From Nitrososphaerales archaeon TH526 (lineage in GTDB: Archaea > Thermoproteota > Nitrososphaeria > Nitrososphaerales > Nitrososphaeraceae), in NCBI GenBank assembly GCA_014523665.1, contig JAATVR010000662.1:1-6162 (forward strand): a DNA stretch of 6,162 nt, read 5' to 3'. Below, one piece after another: positions 1 to 4,814 of the stretch. Both the position numbers and the translations under genes were made by a program. Numbering within the stretch: position 1 is the first letter of the stretch; each line of letters opens with the position of its first letter. The notes beneath the pieces were generated by a model, which was given only the letters and a program-made list of their open reading frames with translations, searched no databases and had not been told where the DNA came from.

Positions 1-2
1 AA

Positions 3-101
3 TGTAGTCATTGTGATTGTAAAGTAAAATTTGACTGTAATGAAAATGATTGCTTCTGCTGTAGTACTTCGATTTGTTATTTGGATTGGCACAAGGATTA
101 A
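3..101 (+). CDS. C-terminus of a Cys-rich small protein, cut by the window edge
   Basis: An open frame enters from the left edge and stops at TAA 99-101, leaving 32 residues. Eight are Cys (1, 4, 6, 12, 17, 19, 20 and 25 of the fragment) and two are His (3 and 30). The spacings C-x2-C-x-C and C-x-C-C are typical of small metal-binding proteins (zinc knuckles or metallothionein-like folds). Such Cys density is hard to explain by chance in AT-rich DNA, so I read it as a real gene end. The start and any upstream domain lie outside the window. The family is unrecognised. Metal binding is inferred from composition only, and redox disulfides are an alternative. Confidence 0.5.
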   Translation, partial: CSHCDCKVKFDCNENDCFCCSTSICYLDWHKD

Positions 102-129
102 GTATAAAAAAAGGAAGTATTACAATTGC

Positions 130-166
130 GCATATTAGGGCCTCTTGTGCGCGTACCTAATATTGC
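130..166. other. Inverted repeat / hairpin, about 10-bp stem
   Basis: GCATATTAGG (130-139) faces CCTAATATTGC (156-166). The arms pair fully apart from one bulged base, with a 16-base loop. The site lies about 30 bases after the stop of the left-edge Cys-rich gene and 210 bases before the next gene. It could be a 3' mRNA structure, a small RNA element or a protein site. The loop begins GCCTCTT, as does a weaker hairpin near 3967-3988. Confidence 0.45.
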
Positions 167-349
167 TTGTTCTTTGCGGATACGCAGAATGCACTACTTA
201 GATACCTAAAAAAAAGATTTATGGAAGAATCATGACTTTGATGTAAAACACAAATAGGAAAGACTGTTCTATGTTTTGGTTTAATTGTGGTAGACATGCA
301 GAACGATTTGGTCAGTAAAGGCGGATCATAAACGAAGCTAGGAAGGAGC

Positions 350-358
350 ATAAAATTA
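350..358 (+). promoter_or_regulatory. Putative TATA box of the 376-657 gene
   Basis: ATAAAATTA is centred about 22 bases before ATG 376. That is slightly short of, but compatible with, an archaeal TATA box driving a leaderless or nearly leaderless mRNA. There is no purine-rich ribosome-binding site between it and the ATG. Confidence 0.45.
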
Positions 359-375
359 CCGAAAATATTACTAAA

Positions 376-657
376 ATGAAGAAGTTGATTAGTTTCCGTA
401 GAAATAAAAGCATTCCAATATTCTATACTCAGGCAGTACGTAAGCCTAGCGGAATCAATTTATTAATAAATGATCATCTTGTTCTGCCAAGGTCAAGAGA
501 GGAAAGATTGAAAAAGATCCCAATCAGTGTGAGAGGAACGTTGGATGCAGATATAATAGATGAAATCAAATCCACAGATGAGGATCACCTATTGATTAAG
601 AGACGCGATTCAGCCTTTCAGGATACAGAGATAGGAGTATGGAGGAGTACTGCATAG
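376..657 (+). CDS. Unknown basic small protein (93 aa)
   Basis: This is an open frame from ATG 376 to TAG 655-657. The N-terminus is strongly basic (MKKLISFRRNK). A central part is rich in Arg, Lys and Glu (residues about 35-55), and the C-terminal third mixes acidic and basic residues (DADIIDEIKSTDEDH). It has no Cys, no membrane segment and no signal peptide, so a cytoplasmic location is likely. I do not recognise a family. The ATG fits the TATA-like sequence at 350-358. The reading frame is open throughout and codon use is ordinary for the window. The gene stands alone, with about 270 bases before it and 250 after. It could be a lineage-specific orphan, and function cannot be assigned. Confidence 0.5.
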   Translation: MKKLISFRRNKSIPIFYTQAVRKPSGINLLINDHLVLPRSREERLKKIPISVRGTLDADIIDEIKSTDEDHLLIKRRDSAFQDTEIGVWRSTA

Positions 658-865
658 GAATTTAGATGTGTGAAAGTTTGCGCAGTAGATCAAGTCATCT
701 ATTTTAATTCCTGCATGTGACAATTTGAAGGACATTAAGTGAACACATTGAACACATTCATTCCTTTTTATATCCAAACTTGATAGTAGCAAAAACATCA
801 ACCTATTATTTTTCCCTTTGCAAATATTTGTAATTTTACAAGTAGAAATCTTACTTGGCCATCTC

Positions 866-875
866 TTTTTATAAG
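866..875 (+). promoter_or_regulatory. Putative TATA box of the 908-1234 gene
   Basis: TTTTTATAAG is centred near 870. It predicts a start of transcription near 896 and a short leader of about 11 bases before GTG 908. A second AT-rich candidate, TTATAAAAT at 885-893, would start transcription inside the gene, so it is less likely. Confidence 0.45.
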
Positions 876-907
876 CCTCCATTGTTATAAAATCAACGAT
901 TTATACA

Positions 908-1234
908 GTGGGTTTCGAAATTGATGTCAAAAGTATTGACGACATACAAAAAATGCTTAAGGACCTAGAGGAATCTGAAGATCCTACTACATTCAACGAA
1001 TGGGCGAATCGTATTGCAAACACTGCAAAACAAATTTGTAATGATCCTGATTGTAAACGTATAAAGATTATCGAGACAGATCAAGGTAAAATTAATTTCG
1101 AGTTTGCAGATAAAGAAGCAATTGACTGTGTTATCCAATCAATACAAAGACTATTAACAAAAATGCCTGGTACACAACAAGAGATCTTTAAGAGACTTAA
1201 AACAGAATTTGAAACAAAAAAGGCTCAGTATTAA
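908..1234 (+). CDS. Unknown helical protein (108 aa)
   Basis: The frame opens at GTG 908 and ends at TAA 1232-1234. GTG is the only ATG/GTG/TTG start between the upstream in-frame stop at 872 and Met16. The protein is charged and should be mostly helical, with a short beta-like stretch in the middle (RIKIIETDQGKINFEFAD, residues about 51-68). Two Cys sit close together (ICNDPDC, about 44-50) and a third lies near residue 74. It has no membrane segment or signal peptide, so it is probably cytosolic. The coding character is strong: regular amphipathic spacing, acidic/basic balance and no low-complexity runs. I do not recognise the family. It looks like one of the many short conserved hypotheticals of thaumarchaea, which is an inference from style only. 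Confidence 0.75.
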   Translation: MGFEIDVKSIDDIQKMLKDLEESEDPTTFNEWANRIANTAKQICNDPDCKRIKIIETDQGKINFEFADKEAIDCVIQSIQRLLTKMPGTQQEIFKRLKTEFETKKAQY

Positions 1235-1386
1235 CTTCAATCAGTTTAATTCCTGCTATCTATAATGCGTAGTTCCTATTTGCTTTTCTTGCAATCTAAT
1301 TAAGTAGAAGGAACTAATGACTGCAGATGGCCAGAAGTGCGTTGGCGGAGTGGAGAGACAACTATGGGACGCTGCAGTTCCCCAGA

Positions 1387-1396
1387 CTATATAAAG
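1387..1396 (+). promoter_or_regulatory. Strong TATA box upstream of the 1505 gene
   Basis: CTATATAAAG is the best TATA match in this part of the window. It predicts transcription from about 1418, giving a leader of roughly 70-90 bases before the 1490/1505 starts. That is unlike the leaderless pattern seen elsewhere. Alternatively it drives an unseen small RNA. The 1235-1504 gap also holds a 25-codon frame at 1317-1394 in a locally GC-rich patch, which I do not call as a gene. Confidence 0.35.
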
Positions 1397-1504
1397 TTCC
1401 AAAATTACGCAGTAAGGCTTCAGTGACAAGAAACATCTAGAGTATTCATAGCTATAGGATGTGTAAATCTACATCAGTACCCCGTTACATTGCTTTGTCA
1501 AAAG

Positions 1505-1675
1505 ATGATTACTAGACACAATAACATTAACACAATTAGACTTCATTCAGAAATAGCACCAGGACCGGAAGAACCACCGAATGATATTGTCGTTAATTGT
1601 GCAGCTCTAGGATGTCCTAATAATCCTCCAAATCTTCATGGACCACCAACAGAAGAACCAGAAGGAGATGGATAA
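1505..1675 (+). CDS. Pro-rich acidic microprotein (56 aa), unknown
   Basis: The frame runs from ATG 1505 to TAA 1673-1675. A TTG five codons earlier (1490) is an alternative start and has a weak TATA-like sequence (TGTAAAT) about 25 bases upstream. The first 15 residues are basic and Asn/His-rich. The rest is dominated by Pro, Glu and Asn, with two Cys (NCAALGC, about residues 32-38) and a terminal PTEEPEGDG. The composition suggests a largely disordered peptide. No family is recognised and the protein is too short for a firm call. It lies 109 bases before the surface-protein gene on the same strand, but that gene has its own TATA box, so an operon is unlikely. Confidence 0.4.
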   Translation: MITRHNNINTIRLHSEIAPGPEEPPNDIVVNCAALGCPNNPPNLHGPPTEEPEGDG

Positions 1676-1753
1676 AGAAATGGGTAGCAATGATTGGCTT
1701 GAGGGGGGAGACCGAGGAAGGCGATAGACTTATAGTATACACGGGTGGACCGA

Positions 1754-1761
1754 TTATATAT
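1754..1761 (+). promoter_or_regulatory. TATA box of the 1785-2168 gene
   Basis: TTATATAT is centred 27 bases before ATG 1785, the spacing expected for a leaderless archaeal transcript. A purine-rich, G-rich tract (1701-1727) lies just upstream of it. Confidence 0.6.
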
Positions 1762-1784
1762 CTGGATAGACAGAAATCTAAGAA

Positions 1785-2168
1785 ATGACTCCTCAGCAAA
1801 TGATTACTGTAGTAGCATCTGTCCTAATCATAGTAATGGCAACTGCGGTACTAGGTTCAATTTTTAACTCGTTTGCTTCAACAATAGAGGTTCCTACATA
1901 TGACAAAACAACGTTTCCTATAACGGATCCTAATGGCACAACGACAATTGACTACCCTGATGGTAAAGCAGTTATTAATGTTCCCTATAGAAATGGGACT
2001 ACATCGATCGATGTCGCAGAGTATCAGAAATGCATGCTAGATGCCGAAAAGACAGTCAAAAACGACGCTAATCTAATGGGAACCAATGTTCAAGAAAACT
2101 CATTTAAGTTTATTGAAGACGATTCGATGGATTTCTGTATTCTGTTTAACAGTGAGAATAGACATTGA
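1785..2168 (+). CDS. Membrane-anchored small surface protein with NGTTxID repeats (127 aa)
   Basis: The frame runs from ATG 1785 to TGA 2166-2168, and the TATA spacing fixes the start. Residues about 7-27 form one strong hydrophobic helix (ITVVASVLIIVMATAVLGSIF). This is a signal anchor, or a signal peptide cut near residue 32 (SFAS). No Lys or Arg precedes it, so the usual charge cue is weak. The remaining 95 residues should lie outside the cell. The heptad NGTTTID (50-56) recurs as NGTTSID (70-76). Each copy carries an Asn-Gly-Thr glycosylation sequon, and beta-hairpin-like sequence lies between them. Cys83 and Cys118 could form a disulfide. It lacks a class III (pilin) signal. I do not recognise a family. 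A surface role is inferred from topology. Confidence 0.7.
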   Translation: MTPQQMITVVASVLIIVMATAVLGSIFNSFASTIEVPTYDKTTFPITDPNGTTTIDYPDGKAVINVPYRNGTTSIDVAEYQKCMLDAEKTVKNDANLMGTNVQENSFKFIEDDSMDFCILFNSENRH

Positions 2169-2238
2169 CACCTCCTCTAACAATATTTTCTCGTGGATGA
2201 TAATGTATTAGGAAGGCGTTCTCGCGGGAGCAGGAAAC

Positions 2239-2379
2239 CTATTTCTCTTGAACAATTCCAAGAATGGTCTTACACTGCTTACAGGAAACCAAGTAACATG
2301 TAGCTTTAGGGAGACCTAATTCTTCGATATCGTAGCCATTTGATGTAATGTCGGCTGCGCATTTTGTACATTTTGCCAT
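2239..2379 (-). CDS. Zinc-ribbon small protein (46 aa)
   Basis: On the - strand, ATG 2379 to TAG 2241-2239 encodes a compact 46-residue protein. It has C4-x2-C7 near the start and C33-x2-C36 near the end, with a further Cys at 28. Paired CxxC knuckles about 25 residues apart are the classic four-Cys zinc-ribbon layout. The linker (ITSNGYDIEELGLPKA) contains Gly and Pro turns as expected. Free-standing ribbons of this size are common in thaumarchaea, and many bind nucleic acid or protein partners, but the partner here is unknown. A weak TATA-like stretch (GATATTA, near 2402-2408) lies about 26 bases before the ATG. The gene converges with the surface-protein gene, with 70 bases between their stops. 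Confidence 0.7.
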   Translation of the reverse strand: MAKCTKCAADITSNGYDIEELGLPKATCYLVSCKQCKTILGIVQEK

Positions 2380-2557
2380 ACTTCATTCATGCAGGAACTA
2401 GTAATATCAATCTTTTCTTGTTTAAATTCTATTATCAGATTACACGAAAATGTATCGATCCAAATATAGAATCGATGGACTTATCGTGACAATATCCATC
2501 TAGTACTCACTTGTTTTCATGGTTTTTACGGTCTCTGGCCCCTTTTGCTATATATTG

Positions 2558-2572
2558 AGATCTTTTAGATCT
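2558..2572. promoter_or_regulatory. Perfect palindrome, operator-like
   Basis: AGATCT, three bases TTT, then AGATCT make a 15-bp inverted repeat with perfect 6-bp arms. It sits directly upstream of the TATA at 2578-2583, where the BRE/TFB contact would be, and just after another TATA-like run (2549-2555). A dimeric regulator bound here would block initiation. The identity of any regulator is unknown. Confidence 0.4.
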
Positions 2573-2577
2573 ATACA

Positions 2578-2583
2578 TATATA
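2578..2583 (+). promoter_or_regulatory. TATA box of the 2607-2774 gene
   Basis: The sequence TATATA, within an AT-rich run from 2572 to 2584, is centred about 27 bases before TTG 2607. This fits a leaderless start at that TTG. Confidence 0.45.
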
Positions 2584-2606
2584 GAATAAAGAGATAAAGA
2601 GTCTAG

Positions 2607-2774
2607 TTGGTTGGATATAAATCGGAAAAGTGTGTGCAAAATGAACATGGCTTATGCGAAGGCGACATATTAGAAATTGTCAACAGTTCAAAAATAACAA
2701 GAATTTGCCAATGTCAATGTCATGATAGTATGTATCAACTAACCCGAAGAATGCAGGTTGCAAAGAGCCAGTAA
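2607..2774 (+). CDS. Cys/His-rich microprotein (55 aa), probable zinc binder
   Basis: This short frame begins at TTG 2607, right after an in-frame TAG, and ends at TAA 2772-2774. It has C9, H14, C17, then ICQCQCH (C34, C36, C38, H39), which makes a compact Cys/His cluster suited to one zinc ion. The C-terminal tail (SMYQLTRRMQVAKSQ) should be helical and basic. Three independent things agree: the metal-ligand pattern, the TATA box 27 bases upstream of the TTG, and a perfect palindrome beside that TATA. The arrangement of Cys, His-Gly and CxCxCH resembles small zinc-finger-like hypotheticals I associate with thaumarchaea, but I cannot name a family. The TTG start and small size keep this tentative. 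Confidence 0.5.
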   Translation: MVGYKSEKCVQNEHGLCEGDILEIVNSSKITRICQCQCHDSMYQLTRRMQVAKSQ

Positions 2775-3527
2775 TAATTCATATTTCAGGTCCGCACTTT
2801 GAAGTAGACGTAACGAAGAAAATACAATTTAACTACACTTCTAGAATCAAAGAAAGTATACGAAGCAATATAACCCTGTGATTTGTCTCTGAAAAAGTCT
2901 TAATGGTTAATAGCCAGAAATGCTCTATGTAATTCGGAAGAAAAAAATTATCTTACAGGGAGATTGGATTGGTAACCGCAAGTAACGATGAATTAGCTAT
3001 GAAAACATCTTTAAAACATATCATTGAAGTTCACATCAAAAAACCGGAGAAATAAGCCCAGAATAGAAAGCAAAAATGAAGGCAAGCATTAACTCAAGTA
3101 AGGAACTTCATGGTTTCGTTAGGTAGAAGCCTAATCACATAATCCCCAACGGTACCACCTCATCATCATATTATTAGGTTAAGAAATATCCTTATATTGG
3201 CTTGTGGATATCCGAGGTGCATTAGTTATGTGGAGCATTTAAATGACATAATTGATGGTCATTCTGGGTCAGTACTCATTTTGTATACAGGTTTGTTGTA
3301 AGCAATTCTGTGCTAATGGCTAGATAGACACATCTAATTTCACCTATTGTATCACAAACTGAAACATCATGAATTACTCAATAAAACAGACTAGTTACAT
3401 TGGTATTGGAGACCATATTAGGATAATTAAGCTAAAGTATTGCAGTGATTCAAGATCCGTCTAATACATGTTCGTAAATTAATTGCGAACATTAATTTGA
3501 ACGTGAACTTTAGCCCTGGTTATGCTG
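2775..3527. other. Gene-poor interval, no supported gene
   Basis: About 750 bases of AT-rich DNA carry frequent stops in all frames. The only coding-like remnants are short: a 28-codon + strand frame from TTG 2969 to TAA 3055 (MKTSLKHIIEVHIKK in its middle), a 14-residue frame ending at 3126, and a Cys-rich 22-residue frame at 3255-3323. None has a convincing promoter. Small inverted repeats occur at 3119-3134 (TTAGG/CCTAA) and 3470-3490. I see no tRNA, repeat array or mobile-element end. Decayed genes or an unannotated noncoding RNA are possible. Confidence 0.4.
3470..3490 (-). terminator. Hairpin downstream of the 3528-3866 gene
   Basis: GTTCGTAA and TTGCGAAC form an 8-bp stem (one G-T/A-C position) around a 5-base AT loop. 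It begins 37 bases past the stop of the - strand gene, so it could mark the mRNA 3' end. Archaeal termination mainly uses T-tracts, and there is none here, so a protein-binding palindrome is equally possible. Confidence 0.3.
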
Positions 3528-3866
3528 CTATCCAAGATTTTCAAGACATTGGAGAAGCAAATCTTTTCTATCTTTCTTTAGGATCGATTTCGTAAACTTA
3601 TCTATCGTATGAATCCTTATACATTGAAATTCAGAAGGAATAAACCCGCCATAAGCATAAAGTAAAATAATAACATGGTTTTCGGCCAATAAACAGACTT
3701 CTTCTTCTGCGGCACAATTACTTTCTTCAATGATATCCCTATACAGTAGGAGAGGTATATGAGAATGCTGAATAATCACGTTCGCTTCTTTTAGTTTAGA
3801 TCTGAGTCTATATATCAGCCATTCTTCAAAAGGATGTTCTTTTCCGTTATCACAAAGTGCATACAA
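3528..3866 (-). CDS. Unknown protein (112 aa)
   Basis: The frame runs from TTG 3866 to TAG 3530-3528 on the - strand. In-frame stops lie just upstream and no ATG/GTG occurs near the start. A TATA box centred 26 bases before the TTG supports leaderless initiation there. The protein begins with a charged amphipathic region (KEHPFEEWLIYRLRSKLKEA). Next come a hydrophobic patch (IPLLLYRDII), an acidic Cys-containing stretch (EESNCAAEEEVC) and a second hydrophobic core strand (VIILLYAYGGFI, about residues 65-76). The C-terminus is Lys/Leu-rich (KSILKKDRKDLLLQCLENL). It looks like a small soluble alpha/beta domain rather than a membrane protein. I do not recognise the family. It is monocistronic. 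Confidence 0.6.
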   Translation of the reverse strand: MYALCDNGKEHPFEEWLIYRLRSKLKEANVIIQHSHIPLLLYRDIIEESNCAAEEEVCLLAENHVIILLYAYGGFIPSEFQCIRIHTIDKFTKSILKKDRKDLLLQCLENLG

Positions 3867-3887
3867 CCACTATTATGGTATTATAAC

Positions 3888-3896
3888 TATATAAAT
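3888..3896 (-). promoter_or_regulatory. TATA box of the 3528-3866 gene
   Basis: Read on the - strand, ATTTATATA is centred 26 bases before TTG 3866. It is close to the archaeal TATA consensus and decides the unusual TTG start. Confidence 0.6.
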
Positions 3897-4054
3897 GGGT
3901 ATATCAATAATCAACCACATACTAGGTTGCAATTATACAGTAAAATAATCTACCAAACGCGATTCTTAGGGGCCTCTTCCTTTTCCTAGCAGATTACTTA
4001 TCCTATTTTTATGGATAGATTAACTAAAGTAGTTAATATCGTCAATTATGTTCG

Positions 4055-4210
4055 ATGAGGATATCTGATCATGATGAAATCCAATATTCTTCAAACGTTG
4101 TTCGTATTGGAAGTCATGATACCAAAGTTGGAATAAAGGCGATATGCCATTGCTATGGAATTGGCTTTTATTCTGGATTAGTTATAAAAGTAATAAGGCA
4201 AAACAAATAG
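4055..4210 (+). CDS. Candidate microprotein (51 aa), unknown
   Basis: The frame runs from ATG 4055 to TAG 4208-4210, with an in-frame stop at 4034. The sequence opens with a polar, charged part (MRISDHDEI) and continues with alternating hydrophobic/polar residues that suggest beta strands. A CHC (residues about 33-35) is followed by a Gly/aromatic hydrophobic stretch (YGIGFYSGLVIKVI). It ends 15 bases before the stop of the convergent 4226-4711 gene, a natural spacing for convergent genes. The TATA is weak (around 4023-4029). No family is recognised. The balanced amino-acid composition favours a real gene over noise, but the length alone would not support it. Confidence 0.35.
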   Translation: MRISDHDEIQYSSNVVRIGSHDTKVGIKAICHCYGIGFYSGLVIKVIRQNK

Positions 4211-4225
4211 TTAGTTGACAAGTCA

Positions 4226-4711
4226 TTACTCTTTTTCCCTCTTATTTAGCTCTATCAACTTATCTAATGCCTCAAAGAGCTTATTGAATTGGGTTGTTCT
4301 TTGTTCTTGCTGTTCTGATAGTATACCAACTAGTTTCCCAATATTGTTCAACAAATCAGCAAGCATGGCTACAATGAGATCTTGTTTATCAGTTACAGAT
4401 GGAGCTGCTTGTGCTATTGAGAGTGCTATATCGTACCGAGAAAGCGCTTCTGTTATAGCCGATCTTGCTGTCTCGGTAGTTGTTGGTGTTGTAAGTACTT
4501 GTCTCTGCAGGTGGTCTACGCCATTAGACCGTTGAAATTCTGACCAATTCGGGCACTGATGCACTCGACCTGTCATTACGCCCGCATCTTTTGAGTACTC
4601 TAAGGGGATCCATTTGTCCGGTGAAGTATGAGCTGGCTTGGAATTACTATCAAAATAGATCCAGGCACCGCACTTGTTGCGGCAAGGTTGTGGTTTTCCG
4701 AACTCTGTCAT
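4226..4711 (-). CDS. Zinc-ribbon-like protein with helical C-terminus (161 aa)
   Basis: The protein starts MTEFGKPQPCRNKCG. I prefer ATG 4711 because a TATA box is centred 27 bases upstream. GTG 4729 would add six residues. The N-terminal domain (about 10-55) has C10-x3-C14, a conserved-looking WIYFD stretch, KWIPLE, and H51-x-C53. Together these make a likely CCHC zinc site, similar in style to thaumarchaeal proteins that begin with a PCRxC...KWxPL...HxC region (recalled resemblance, unchecked). A Thr-rich linker (TTPTTTETA) leads to a long helical half with an amphipathic, Leu/Gln/Glu-rich end that may form a coiled coil (about 115-161). It is probably cytosolic. The coding signal is strong. 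Its 5' end faces away from the metalloprotease pseudogene, whose remnant begins about 100 bases away. Function is unknown; zinc-dependent binding plus oligomerisation is inferred. Confidence 0.75.
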   Translation of the reverse strand: MTEFGKPQPCRNKCGAWIYFDSNSKPAHTSPDKWIPLEYSKDAGVMTGRVHQCPNWSEFQRSNGVDHLQRQVLTTPTTTETARSAITEALSRYDIALSIAQAAPSVTDKQDLIVAMLADLLNNIGKLVGILSEQQEQRTTQFNKLFEALDKLIELNKREKE

Positions 4712-4733
4712 ATCTACTAATTTACCCACGTTA

Positions 4734-4742
4734 CTATTAAAG
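4734..4742 (-). promoter_or_regulatory. TATA box of the 4226-4711 gene
   Basis: On the - strand, CTTTAATAG is centred 27 bases before ATG 4711 and only 9 bases before GTG 4729. This favours the ATG as the true start. Confidence 0.45.
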
Positions 4743-4814
4743 AGGCTGCCGATAGCTTATTTTGCAGTTCTACAAGCTCCTTTTACTAGATCTATAGAAG
4801 CTGCCTCCTTCCTC

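Noticed and set aside
157..351. 64-residue open frame on the - strand
   Set aside because: It runs antisense across the hairpin and promoter region, has a Ser/Phe-rich random-looking composition and no TATA at the right distance.
1321..1380. tRNA-like GC-rich patch
   Set aside because: No cloverleaf, no T-loop GTTCRA in position and no acceptor pairing could be found.
1617..1799. 60-residue frame on the - strand
   Set aside because: It lies across the end of the 1505 gene and the promoter of the 1785 gene. Its hydrophobic run is the reverse complement of AT/G-rich promoter DNA.
2454..2476. Two ATCGAT hexamers 11 bases apart
   Set aside because: They are short self-palindromes with no gene start nearby, so likely chance.
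3999..4017. TATCC/GGATA hairpin with T-rich loop
   Set aside because: It has only a 5-bp stem and no gene ends next to it, so a terminator call is not supported.
4215..4535. 106-residue Ser/Cys-rich + strand frame
   Set aside because: It is the antisense shadow of the 4226-4711 gene, whose zinc-ribbon and helical sequence are clearly the coding ones.
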